From positions 1 to 37,058 of the forward strand of contig JAHEAU010000007.1 of NCBI GenBank assembly GCA_024642625.1: a stretch of 37,058 bases of DNA, written 5' to 3'. How positions within the stretch are numbered: the stretch's first letter is position 1; each line of letters starts with the position of its first letter. The notes below the pieces were generated by a model. The model made no database searches, was not told the DNA's origin, and worked only from the letters and a program-made list of their open reading frames with translations. This document shows positions 17,137 to 26,317 of this stretch, piece by piece. Source of the stretch: Lewinellaceae bacterium (GTDB taxonomy: Bacteria > Bacteroidota > Bacteroidia > Chitinophagales > Saprospiraceae). Both the position numbers and the translations under genes were made by a program.

Positions 17137-17814
17137 ATGCTTCTTATGAAAAAAATCCTTCTGACACTTGCGTTTGTCATTCCCTGCACCTTTTTATTTT
17201 CGCAGGACTGGGTACTTGAATTTTATAAATCAGGAAATACAAACTTCTTGAGAAGTCAGATCTCCAAGAAAGTAGACCAGGGCTATCTTCCTGTTGGTAT
17301 TGAAGTTGCCCCTGATCCGAATGGCCAGGTTGTCAGTTTATATGTATTGTATATCAACGACCAGACCCTGGGCATAACCGCGTGGCAGCTTGAAACCTAT
17401 AACTCGGATCCAGAGATTGAGAGAGGGATCAAAACCATGGACCAGAAGGGATTTACGCCTAAAGAGATCGCTTTTTATGACGGGATCTATTATGTCATGT
17501 TTCTTAAATTTCCTAATGCAGCGACAGCATGGACAATTCAGAATGCTGAGTATTCTAACCAGGGGTTGTTGAGCACCATAAATAATTATAATACCCAGGG
17601 GTATGTTCCATTCGGAATGACGCTGAACCGCGGCAACCTTAACCTGTTGTTCATCAAGATACCTCTGAATTCATTATCAACATGGAAGGTGGAGGTTTAC
17701 GACGGATTACAGAATATGAAACAGGGAATTACACAGAAATACGGACAGGGATGGTCTCCCTGGGCAATCCTCATCGATGGCAATAAATATATCATCATGT
17801 TTTTAACGAGTTGA
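17137..17814 (+). CDS. Secreted protein of four ~50-residue tandem repeats
   Basis: A 225-residue protein with a signal peptide (MKKILLTLAFVIPCTFLFSQ, if the start is the second ATG at 17146). The mature part is four diverged repeats. Each begins with a Trp (residues 25, 83, 132, 183), and 22-24 residues later has Gly-aromatic-x-Pro (49-52, 105-108, 155-158, 205-208), then a hydrophobic strand pair such as VVSLYVLYI, YYVMFLKF, LNLLFIKI or KYIIMFL. This suggests a repeated small beta unit. No family was recognised; the pattern is loosely like bacterial tandem repeat domains with GYxP motifs. It ends 75 bases before the converging glycosyltransferase gene. Confidence 0.85.
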   Translation: MLLMKKILLTLAFVIPCTFLFSQDWVLEFYKSGNTNFLRSQISKKVDQGYLPVGIEVAPDPNGQVVSLYVLYINDQTLGITAWQLETYNSDPEIERGIKTMDQKGFTPKEIAFYDGIYYVMFLKFPNAATAWTIQNAEYSNQGLLSTINNYNTQGYVPFGMTLNRGNLNLLFIKIPLNSLSTWKVEVYDGLQNMKQGITQKYGQGWSPWAILIDGNKYIIMFLTS

Positions 17815-17888
17815 TTCCGGGAAGACCCTCCAAACTATTTCTTTGTAGATTCTTGTTTCTGTTGTCGAGGAGATAGACTTCCTGACTG

Positions 17889-19010
17889 TCAACGCTTCAG
17901 CACCCCTTCCAACAAAGTCCACACCTCCCTCGATGAACGCGACCAGTCAAATCGTTTGCGACACAGTCTCCCCTTTTGAATCAACTGATCTCGCAATTCC
18001 GGATCATTCGATAACTGATTCATTGCATTTGCGATTTCTTCTTCTGACTCTGGATTGACAAGCAATGCAGCATCTCCGGCAACTTCAGCCATTGATGACC
18101 GGTTGGAGGTGATCACAGCCGTTTCACAACCCATGGCCTCAACAATTGGAATACCAAATCCCTCGAACAAGGACACATAGACCAATGCAACGGAACCGGA
18201 GTAAAACGTCGGGAGGTTATCACCTTGATAACCGACCTCTATGATATGATCCTTATAAATTGATTCATCAATCGCAGCGCGGGTATCAGCCGACATCCAG
18301 GCCATTCGACCTAACAATATCAACCGGTGAGGGGCACCAGAATTTTCTTTGAACCGACTGAAGGCCCGTACAAGTCGGGTGACATTTTTCCGTGGATGGA
18401 TTGCTCCTACATAGAGAAAATAGGGTTCACCCTTCGTAAACTGATCACGGATTGCTTGACCATCAGCCTGTGATTGTGGCTGAAACCTCGGGTTAGCGCC
18501 ATTATAACTGACTGACACTCTTGAACCGTCAATTCCGCTCTCGATCACATCAGCTCGAGTTGCTTCACTCACTGTGACGATATGATCTGCTCTGTGCATA
18601 AATCGCGGCATAAAATACCGATAGTACCAGCTGATCATCCCCTTGACCTGATCCGGAAAATGCTTGTATGCCAGATCATGGATTGTCAATAATGTGGGGA
18701 CTTTGGTCCGCAGACTGAGAAATCCATCCGGCGAGAAGAAGACGTCCACATTGTGTTTTTTCAACGCACGAGGCAGTGCCCAGTCAAACCAGAGCATAAA
18801 CAGGATGGGGTGCCGGGCCGGTGGTGAAAGGACCACTGGTTGAACATTGCTGGTAAAGACAAATGCGGGATCAAATTGCCGGTCAAAAAAGAAGATGAAC
18901 GTATGTTCCGGATGATCTTCCACCATACGCCGCACGATCTCATATGTATACCACCCGATACCTTCCAATTTGTTCGGGAGTAACATTCGTGTATTGATGG
19001 CGATCCGCAT
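17889..19010 (-). CDS. Glycosyltransferase family 4 protein
   Basis: A 373-residue GT-B fold enzyme. The N-terminal domain starts MRIAINTRMLLPNKLEGIGW, with HDLAYKHFPDQVKG and HIVTVSEATRADVIESG in the middle. The GT4 donor-binding part shows YFLYVGAIHPRKNVTRLVRA, LVYVSLFEGFGIPIVEAMGC and the last-domain SSMAEVAGDAALLVNPES. Such enzymes transfer sugar from a nucleotide donor to a growing glycan. The ATG at 19010 is chosen over one 30 bases upstream because the -7 box TACTTTTG at 19038-19045 lies too close to the earlier start. Confidence 0.94.
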   Translation of the reverse strand: MRIAINTRMLLPNKLEGIGWYTYEIVRRMVEDHPEHTFIFFFDRQFDPAFVFTSNVQPVVLSPPARHPILFMLWFDWALPRALKKHNVDVFFSPDGFLSLRTKVPTLLTIHDLAYKHFPDQVKGMISWYYRYFMPRFMHRADHIVTVSEATRADVIESGIDGSRVSVSYNGANPRFQPQSQADGQAIRDQFTKGEPYFLYVGAIHPRKNVTRLVRAFSRFKENSGAPHRLILLGRMAWMSADTRAAIDESIYKDHIIEVGYQGDNLPTFYSGSVALVYVSLFEGFGIPIVEAMGCETAVITSNRSSMAEVAGDAALLVNPESEEEIANAMNQLSNDPELRDQLIQKGRLCRKRFDWSRSSREVWTLLEGVLKR

Positions 19011-19028
19011 AGGTTGTTCAGGGTTTTC

Positions 19029-19045
19029 TACCTTCGTCAAAAGTA
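19029..19045. promoter_or_regulatory. Overlapping divergent -7 boxes of the GT4 and nadB genes
   Basis: On the minus strand 19038-19045 reads TACTTTTG, an exact TAnnTTTG match, 27 bases before the glycosyltransferase ATG. On the plus strand 19029-19036 reads TACCTTCG, one base off consensus, 16 bases before the nadB TTG. The two genes are separated by only 42 bases, so the promoters must share the space. No well-spaced -33 boxes are visible. Confidence 0.4.
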
Positions 19046-19052
19046 CCCCGCC

Positions 19053-20654
19053 TTGATCAAATCAGACCTGTTGGTGATCGGTTCCGGAGTAGCCGGATTG
19101 ACGTTAGCAGCCAAAATCGCACGTAAACGGCCGGATCTATCGATCACAGTCCTTTCCAAAACCGTTGATGATGAAAGCAATACCCGTTATGCACAAGGCG
19201 GAGTAGCTGCTGTTTGGAACCTTGAAAAAGATTCTTTTGAAAAGCATATTGCCGATACACTTGATGCCGGAGATGGTCTCTGCAACCTGGAAGCAGTCCA
19301 TGCTGTGGTCAATGAAGGACCCGATAGAGTCAGGGAAATAATCGACTGGGGTACACGATTTGACCATCATGAAGGCAAAGATTATGATCTGGGCAGGGAG
19401 GGTGGCCATACGGAAAACCGGATCCTGCATTACAAAGATCTCACTGGGTGGGAAATTCAGCGCGCCTTATTGGAGGAAGTGAGTCGCCATTCGAATATTC
19501 GGATCATGGAACACTTTTTTGCCATCGATCTGATCACGCAACATCATCTTGGATACAATGTTACCCGGGTGACACCAGGTATCACCTGCTTTGGTGCTTA
19601 TGCCCTGGATAAACGGACGGGGACAATTGAGACACTGCTTGCCCGGTCAACTGTATTGGCTGCCGGTGGAGCCGGTCAGGTATATCGCCAGACTACGAAT
19701 CCTGTGATCGCTACCGGAGATGGTATTGCAATGGTCTATCGTGCGAAAGGTCGTATTCGAGATATGGAGTTCGTCCAGTTTCACCCGACAAGTCTCTATA
19801 ATCCAGCAGGAGAAAATCCCTCCTTCCTGATCTCCGAGGCGGTACGTGGATATGGTGCAGTGTTGCGAACCAAGGACGGGCAAAAATTCATGTACCGTTA
19901 TGATGAACGCCTGTCGCTTGCACCTCGGGACATTGTCGCTCGGGCCATCGATAACGAGATGAAAATTAGAGGGGATGAATTTGTCTACCTCGACTGCCGT
20001 CACATTGAAAAAACAGGGTTTCAGGAGCATTTCCCAACCATCTATGACAAGTGTATGAGTTTGGGAATTGATCCCATGAAAGACCTTATTCCCGTTGTAC
20101 CTGCCTGCCACTATATGTGTGGAGGTGTAATGACCGATCTTCAGGGACGTGCCAGTATTGATCGACTCTATGCCTGTGGTGAAGTCACTTCAACTGGATT
20201 GCATGGTGCCAATCGCCTGGCAAGTAATTCCCTTCTGGAAGCAATGGTGTTTGCTCACCGGATCGCAGAAGATCTACTTCCTCTGATTGATACGTATGAC
20301 CTGCGGGAGGAGGTCCCTGATTGGAGCGCAGATGGCACTACGGATCCTAAAGAAATGGTTCTTATCACCCAAAGCAGCAAAGAGCTCAAGGAGATCATGA
20401 GCAGTTATGTCGGTATTGTTCGATCCAATGTCCGTCTCAAACGCGCTATGGACCGACTATACCTCCTGTACAAGGAGACGGAAGATCTCTACAATCAGAC
20501 GACGATCTCTCCCCAGCTGTGCGAATTGCGCAATCTCATCACTATCGCTTACCTCGTTACCCGGTCAGCTGCAATGCGGAAGGAAAGTCGTGGCCTCCAT
20601 TACACAACCGATTATCCAGACAAGATGGACCACGTCGAGGAGACGTATATGTAG
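19053..20654 (+). CDS. nadB: L-aspartate oxidase NadB
   Basis: A 533-residue flavoprotein that oxidises L-aspartate to iminoaspartate, the first step of de novo NAD synthesis. It has the FAD-binding SDLLVIGSGVAGLTLAAKIA, the substrate-loop motif NTRYAQGGVAAVW, GAGQVYRQTTNP, DMEFVQFHPTSLYNP and the C-terminal HGANRLASNSLLEAMVFAHR. No ATG precedes the FAD motif. The TTG at 19053 gives the usual NadB N-terminus (IKSDLLVIG), and another in-frame TTG at 19014 would lie inside the divergent promoter region. No nadA or nadC is in this window. Confidence 0.95.
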   Translation: MIKSDLLVIGSGVAGLTLAAKIARKRPDLSITVLSKTVDDESNTRYAQGGVAAVWNLEKDSFEKHIADTLDAGDGLCNLEAVHAVVNEGPDRVREIIDWGTRFDHHEGKDYDLGREGGHTENRILHYKDLTGWEIQRALLEEVSRHSNIRIMEHFFAIDLITQHHLGYNVTRVTPGITCFGAYALDKRTGTIETLLARSTVLAAGGAGQVYRQTTNPVIATGDGIAMVYRAKGRIRDMEFVQFHPTSLYNPAGENPSFLISEAVRGYGAVLRTKDGQKFMYRYDERLSLAPRDIVARAIDNEMKIRGDEFVYLDCRHIEKTGFQEHFPTIYDKCMSLGIDPMKDLIPVVPACHYMCGGVMTDLQGRASIDRLYACGEVTSTGLHGANRLASNSLLEAMVFAHRIAEDLLPLIDTYDLREEVPDWSADGTTDPKEMVLITQSSKELKEIMSSYVGIVRSNVRLKRAMDRLYLLYKETEDLYNQTTISPQLCELRNLITIAYLVTRSAAMRKESRGLHYTTDYPDKMDHVEETYM

Positions 20655-20739
20655 GGAGTGTCTGGCTTCCGGGAGTTCCATGTTCCTGTAATTCTTGTTC
20701 CAAGTTGATCGTCGAGAATGGCAGTTGTTTCCATTCTTA

Positions 20740-21078
20740 TACAGTTCAAGGTTCAAAGTAAAAACCTTGGGCTTTGAACTGCTGCGCGAGCTTGCGGGCA
20801 ACAGCTTGAACGTTGAACCGTACCTAAGAAGGCAAGCAGTCAAAGGTTTATCGAACTGACAACTGACAACTGAATAGAGAAGTACAATAGGGCAAATCAC
20901 AAATCACAAACAAATTTCAAATCCCTGCCTACTAGCAGGCAAAAGATCAAAACCAGTAATCTGCTTCAAGCTTTTGAAGTAATTGAATATCTAAAAATAA
21001 CAAGGAACAAGAAACCAATGACCAAAGAACACCTTCAGGATCAGATGTCAAACTGACAACTGAAAACCGACAACCGAG
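20740..21078. repeat. Intergenic short-word array between nadB and the TrpF-like gene
   Basis: No gene is visible in the 437 bases from 20655 to 21091. The sequence contains ACTGACAACTGACAACTGA near 20855, CAAATCACAAATCACAAA near 20894, words on AACAAGGAACAAGAAACC near 21000, and a second ACTGACAACTGA near 21055. A palindrome of the TGCCT/AGGCA kind lies at 20926-20941. The array ends at TATCTTCG (21080-21087), one base off the -7 consensus, just before the next gene. Confidence 0.65.
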
Positions 21079-21091
21079 CTATCTTCGCCCC

Positions 21092-21676
21092 ATGCTTCTA
21101 CTCGCTGATAAGATCACCAACCTGACCGCAGCCCGTTATTTTGCTGCACGTGGAGCCAGCTGGCTGTTTTTCGACCAGGCGCTGATTTCTGTACCTCAAA
21201 TCCACGCCATTCGAGAATGGGTAGAAGGACCGAAAGTGGGTTTATACTTACCATTAGGTGTCCAGGATGCAGATCGTGATCTTCTCGAAAATCTTGGCCC
21301 AGATGGTATCATGATCGGTCATTTTGGCGAAGCTCACTATCTCCCGGAAAGTGTAACTGTTTTTAAAGAATGGCGCTTGGAACCAGGGGATGACCAGAAC
21401 ACAATTGCCGAATGGATCGCAGACTGGCCCCAAGCAAATCATCATCTCATCCGTTGTGAAGGACGATCAATCCAGGATGTACAAGTTGATTTGGAAGGTC
21501 TATCCGAAAACCTGCGTTCTCTATTGATACTGAGTATCAATCCTCAAATGTTAGACGATATATCAGGAATCAGTGGATACTGTCTGATTGCTCCTAATGA
21601 AGAGGTCGTCGGACTGCTTTCATTTGATGCTATTGATGAAGCGATCGACCGGATTGAAGACAAGATTGCATTCTAA
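21092..21676 (+). CDS. TrpF-like alpha/beta barrel protein lacking the catalytic Cys motif
   Basis: A 194-residue protein close to the length of phosphoribosylanthranilate isomerase. Three stretches line up by eye with TrpF: the N-terminal ADKITNLTAARYFAARGASW (TrpF: KICGxT then AL..A...GAD), the second strand PKVGLYLPLGVQDADRDLLE, and DGIMIGHFGEAHYL (TrpF: VQLHGDE). The TrpF catalytic Cys motif KICG is shortened to KIT-NL, so the general acid/base Cys is gone. Tryptophan synthesis is therefore unlikely. A repurposed or regulatory barrel is possible, and the match itself is from motif memory. It has its own likely promoter and no trp genes around it. Confidence 0.6.
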   Translation: MLLLADKITNLTAARYFAARGASWLFFDQALISVPQIHAIREWVEGPKVGLYLPLGVQDADRDLLENLGPDGIMIGHFGEAHYLPESVTVFKEWRLEPGDDQNTIAEWIADWPQANHHLIRCEGRSIQDVQVDLEGLSENLRSLLILSINPQMLDDISGISGYCLIAPNEEVVGLLSFDAIDEAIDRIEDKIAF

Positions 21677-21880
21677 ACCAATATTTCCCATAGCTATTGA
21701 ACATCATGGGTGAATCAGGCATTTCTATTTGAACTGAAGGAAATACTCTTTCCAACCCATCCAAACATCCATTGATTGTCGTACAGCGGACTATATGTCA
21801 CCTTGCCTGGGACTGGCAATCAATCTATTTCCCACTTACCTTTATAGCTTCTTTTTTTGACTTAAACCCGGCAAAGGCTC

Positions 21881-24800
21881 ATGCGTTTTTTCTCCCTCCT
21901 TATTCTCCTGATATTGCCTTTGCTGGCATCGAGTCAAACTGTTTGGACACCCTTGTCCGGACCCATATCCGCACCGGATCAACCATTGCCATCAGCTTAT
22001 CAGGCATTTGAGCTTGATTATTCGAGTCTTTCCAGCATGTTGGAAGAGGCGCCCGCTCGTTATAAAAGCAGGGCTTCAGGCCTGGAAGTCGGACTTCCCA
22101 CTGTGGATGGTTCGGTGCAAGTGTTTCGCATTTTTTCTTCCAACGTCATGCACCCAGATCTGCAAGCGAAATACCCGGAAATCAAAACGTATGCAGGTTA
22201 TGACCCACAGAATCCTGCTGTTTGGGTCCACCTTGATCTTGGTCCAAAGGGCTTTCACGCTATGATTACTGCTCCTGGTAAAGATATTTCATATATCGAT
22301 CCAGTAGATAGAGCAACAGGCAAGGGGCCTTATCTGATGTATAAAAAGGCGGACTACCCATCAGAAGGCAAGGAGCCATTTCTATGTTTGACTGAAACTG
22401 GTGAATTCAAATCTGAATTTCAATTGGCAAAAGAATCGATTGCTGATGAAACCCTCAGGACTTATCGATTGGCTCTGGCGTGTACAGGCGAATACGCTGC
22501 ATTTCACGGAGGGACAAAGGCGAAGGCCCTTGCGGCAATGGTTGTCACTATAAACCGCATCAACGGGCTGTATGAGCGCGAGTTCGGCGTCTGGCTGGAG
22601 CTCATTGCTGACAATGACAAGATTATCTTTCTCGATGCCGGGACCGACCCGTTCAGCAATAACAACCTCAATCAGATCCTGGGACAAAACCAGACGACCA
22701 TCGACAATTTGATCGGGTCAGCCAACTATGATATGGGGCATGTCTTTGGAACATCTGGTGGAGGATTAGCAACATTGAATTCGCCATGCAATAACAACAA
22801 TAAAGCACGTGCAGGTACAGGCCTTTCCAATCCAGTTGGCGATGTATTCGATGTCGATTATGTAGCTCATGAGATGGGCCACCAGTTCGGTTGTGATCAT
22901 ACCTTCAATAATGAATGCAGTGGCAACCGGAATAATTCCACCGCCTGGGAGCCAGGAAGTGGGAATACCATTATGGGATACACAGGTATCTGTGCGCCCA
23001 ATATTCAGGATGACAGCGATCCCTATTTTCATGGTGGTAGCCTGAACCAGGCAAGAATGTTTACGACGGAAGATGGAGGGAATAATTGTCCGGAAAAGGT
23101 AGTTACGGGCAATCAACTGCCAACTGTCGACGCAGGTCCCAACTATCTCATTCCAATGGGTACACCATTTGAATTGAGTGCATCAGGGTCAGATCCTGAT
23201 GGTGATATTCTCACCTATACTTGGGAGCAATTTGACAATGATATTGCTGATATGCCGCCCAGTGCGAACAACCCGGATGGCCCAACCTTTAAATCTGTAC
23301 TTCCAGATACCACACCTGTCCGAATCATTCCTTCATTGCCCTTCATCCTCAACAATTCGACTGCAACCTGGGAAGTCCTCCCGGAAGTCAGCAGGGTATT
23401 AAATTTCAGGGTCACCGCAAGAGATAATCACCCGGGGCACGGATTATATGCACAGGATGGCATGGTCGTCAATGTGACTGATCAAGCTGGTCCCTTTCGA
23501 GTGACGAATCCGAATACTGTATTTCCCACCTGGCGGGTTGGTGACACTTTGAGTATAACCTGGGATGTTGCCAATACGGATCAACTTCCCATTCAATGTA
23601 CCAACGTGGATATTTTATTGTCGCTGGATGGGGGCTATACATGGCCAATCATCCTGGGCGATCATGTCGCCAATGATGGCGAACATACGATTGTTATTCC
23701 CATGGCATTGAGTAATAAATGCCGGATCAAGATCAAGAGTGTCGGCAACATTTTCTTTGACATTTCCAATGCAAATTTTTCAATTAAGGAGCCAAACCAG
23801 CCCACATTCTATGTCCAGGGTATGCCCGACTATACATCACTTTGCATTGACAGCCCGGATACGATGTCCTTTTCTCTGAGGTTACAGCCTTTGGGTGGAT
23901 TTGCAGATACTGCCTTCCTCGTAATGTCTAGCTCTCTAACCTTCTCTACTGATCTTCCGGATTTCGTTGTTCTTACTTCGATGGATACGATCGACTTTCG
24001 GATTTGGGATGTCACGTCTTTGCAAGCTGGAAGCTATCCTTTTGATCTGACAGCCACGAATGGTACCATTTCTCGGACGATCACTTTCGAGATGGATCTG
24101 GTCGAACTACTTGTGGAAGCACCTATCCTATTTTTTCCTCTGGATAACCTAGACAGTTTGTCTCTCACATCCACTCTCAGTTGGGAGGCCATAAACCAAG
24201 CTGCAGAATACAGGGTGGAGGTTTCATTGTCACCGGCATTCGGAGCCACCAATCTGATCGACAGTTTGACCAGAAATACAGAGCTCGACCTGCATCTGGA
24301 TGAAGGGCAAATCTATTATTGGCAGGTGACTGCGCGAAATGCTTGCGGTGATGGGCCGGTTTCAGAAATTTATACCTTCAGGACCCGGTTCTCAGGTTGC
24401 ACAAAATATACTCCGGAGATGCTTCCTGTGGTGATCCCCACTTCGCAGACCTTCAATTTCAACTCAACCGTCAGTGTACCGGATGCCGGAATTGTTACCG
24501 ATGTCAATGTCCTGGTTGACCTCACGCATACCTACCTCGATGATGTCACTTTGCGCCTCATCCATCCAGATGGAACAGGTTTGACTCTGGTCTCCAAAGT
24601 GTGCAATAACGGACAAAATATACTGGCGACTTTTGATGATAACGGTGTCCCCTTTTTCTGTTCAGGCAATCCAGCAGTATCGGGCACAGTTACCCCGGAG
24701 AACGGCATTTTGTCCGTATTCAATGGAAAACAGGTCAATGGAACCTGGACATTGCGTATCGTGGATGGTTCCAACCCAAATGGTGGCACAATGAACCTGT

Positions 24801-26317
24801 GGCAGCTCGAATTGTGTCAACAGATTCCACTACCCCCCGCACTCTTGCTGGCCAGCCTGGAAGAGCTGACTGTGCCTTATTGTGACAGTGCTACACTCGG
24901 CTCGGTAAACCTCAACGTTACCGCTGTAGAAACTGATTCCACACCAATTCTGCTGACCCTTCGAGTTGCACCTCGACATGGCGAATTACATTATCAAGGA
25001 ATGAAGGTGAATGTTGGGGACCAATTCTCACAAAGTGCCATTGACCAGGATGAGGTTGTGTATGTGCATGATGGAAGCGGATTCCTTCAGGATAGTTTCA
25101 AGGTGGATGCGCTGCGTCCGTCTGATGATGGATGGTTACCCGGAATCATCGTTCCTGTCTCTGTTTTAACCAACCTGACGGTTGAACTCGGGAGCATCGA
25201 AAATGTCATTTGCCCTGACGATAGCACAGGGTCTGTGCTTGTCCATTTTGCAGGAGGAAAACTCCCCGCTGAATATCGTCTGCTTCCGGATGGGTTATGG
25301 CAAACAGACAGCCTGTTGACAGGTCTTCCAATTGGAGAATACGAAGTTGTCGTGCGGGATGCAAATGGTTTGGAAACCTTAGCGTTAAATGCCACAATTG
25401 AAGGTCCTACCGCCTGGAATGTCAGTTCTGAAATAGACGGAAATACCATCCAGATTCTTGCTGAAGGAGGGCATCCTCCATACATCTATGAATTGAACGG
25501 GATCATTGATTCCACAGGAATGTTCATGGTGCAGGATGCCGGAACCTATGCCGTTGATATCACGGATAGTCTGGGATGTCAGACAACAGTCAAAGTCATG
25601 TTCCTCCCATTGGCATTGGAGGTCCAGGTGTTGGAGGAAATCTTGTGTTATGGCGATTCTACAGCGAGTATTCAGTTGCAAGGTATCGGTGGCCAGCCAC
25701 CCTATCTTTACAGTCTGAACGGAAGTTCATTTCAGCCGGATCCCGTTTTTCCCGGTTTACCTGCTGGAGACTATACAGCTGAAGTCGAGGATTACTTTTC
25801 GAACATAGTTGAACTCGGCATCATCAATATCCTCCAACCGGATAGCCTGGAACTTGATGCACAACAGGTCCAGGACAGTGTGGTCCAATTGACCTCTACC
25901 GGAGGCACCAAGCCCTATTTGTATCAGATCGGCATCGGTTCTGTCCAGGATGATCCAGAGTTTGGCGGATTACCTGAAGGACTGTATACATTCCGGGTGA
26001 TCGATGCCCATGGATGTATCACAGAAGTGGAGGTCCATGTCATGAATACAGCCGTTGATGATCAGGGCTCGTTGAGCAAATTGATCCAGATCCGCCCGAA
26101 TCCTTCCAATGGTCGTTTCGAGCTAGTCCTTCCGACTCAACTTGAAGGCAGCTGGACATGGCAGCTATTGGATATGACTGGTCGGCCGGCCTGTAACGGA
26201 ACAGCCCAGGCAGGAGTACAAACGATTGTTTGCATTGATTGTCAGGCCGGGATGTACATTTTGAATCTTCAATCTGAAGGTGGGCAAGAAATCAACTTGC
26301 GGGTGATGATCTGGTGA
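21881..26317 (+). CDS. Secreted reprolysin-type metallopeptidase with P domain and T9SS sorting domain
   Basis: A 1,478-residue multidomain export. It has a signal peptide (MRFFSLLILLILPLLASSQ) and a propeptide-like region (to about 195). The catalytic domain carries the zinc site HEMGHQFGCDH at 330-340, matching HExxHxxGxxH of reprolysin-like peptidases. Ig/Fn3-like segments follow. A proprotein-convertase P domain (about 838-980) contains DVTLRLIHPDGTGLTLVSKV. Then come diverged SprB-like repeats (about 1105-1395; for example CYGDSTASIQLQGIGGQPPY) and a T9SS sorting domain at about 1399-1478 (IQIRPNPSNGRFELVLP, then GMYILNLQS). It is probably secreted through the outer membrane and may be anchored on the surface. 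Substrate is unknown. The ATG is directly followed by the signal peptide. Confidence 0.95.
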   Translation: MRFFSLLILLILPLLASSQTVWTPLSGPISAPDQPLPSAYQAFELDYSSLSSMLEEAPARYKSRASGLEVGLPTVDGSVQVFRIFSSNVMHPDLQAKYPEIKTYAGYDPQNPAVWVHLDLGPKGFHAMITAPGKDISYIDPVDRATGKGPYLMYKKADYPSEGKEPFLCLTETGEFKSEFQLAKESIADETLRTYRLALACTGEYAAFHGGTKAKALAAMVVTINRINGLYEREFGVWLELIADNDKIIFLDAGTDPFSNNNLNQILGQNQTTIDNLIGSANYDMGHVFGTSGGGLATLNSPCNNNNKARAGTGLSNPVGDVFDVDYVAHEMGHQFGCDHTFNNECSGNRNNSTAWEPGSGNTIMGYTGICAPNIQDDSDPYFHGGSLNQARMFTTEDGGNNCPEKVVTGNQLPTVDAGPNYLIPMGTPFELSASGSDPDGDILTYTWEQFDNDIADMPPSANNPDGPTFKSVLPDTTPVRIIPSLPFILNNSTATWEVLPEVSRVLNFRVTARDNHPGHGLYAQDGMVVNVTDQAGPFRVTNPNTVFPTWRVGDTLSITWDVANTDQLPIQCTNVDILLSLDGGYTWPIILGDHVANDGEHTIVIPMALSNKCRIKIKSVGNIFFDISNANFSIKEPNQPTFYVQGMPDYTSLCIDSPDTMSFSLRLQPLGGFADTAFLVMSSSLTFSTDLPDFVVLTSMDTIDFRIWDVTSLQAGSYPFDLTATNGTISRTITFEMDLVELLVEAPILFFPLDNLDSLSLTSTLSWEAINQAAEYRVEVSLSPAFGATNLIDSLTRNTELDLHLDEGQIYYWQVTARNACGDGPVSEIYTFRTRFSGCTKYTPEMLPVVIPTSQTFNFNSTVSVPDAGIVTDVNVLVDLTHTYLDDVTLRLIHPDGTGLTLVSKVCNNGQNILATFDDNGVPFFCSGNPAVSGTVTPENGILSVFNGKQVNGTWTLRIVDGSNPNGGTMNLWQLELCQQIPLPPALLLASLEELTVPYCDSATLGSVNLNVTAVETDSTPILLTLRVAPRHGELHYQGMKVNVGDQFSQSAIDQDEVVYVHDGSGFLQDSFKVDALRPSDDGWLPGIIVPVSVLTNLTVELGSIENVICPDDSTGSVLVHFAGGKLPAEYRLLPDGLWQTDSLLTGLPIGEYEVVVRDANGLETLALNATIEGPTAWNVSSEIDGNTIQILAEGGHPPYIYELNGIIDSTGMFMVQDAGTYAVDITDSLGCQTTVKVMFLPLALEVQVLEEILCYGDSTASIQLQGIGGQPPYLYSLNGSSFQPDPVFPGLPAGDYTAEVEDYFSNIVELGIINILQPDSLELDAQQVQDSVVQLTSTGGTKPYLYQIGIGSVQDDPEFGGLPEGLYTFRVIDAHGCITEVEVHVMNTAVDDQGSLSKLIQIRPNPSNGRFELVLPTQLEGSWTWQLLDMTGRPACNGTAQAGVQTIVCIDCQAGMYILNLQSEGGQEINLRVMIW

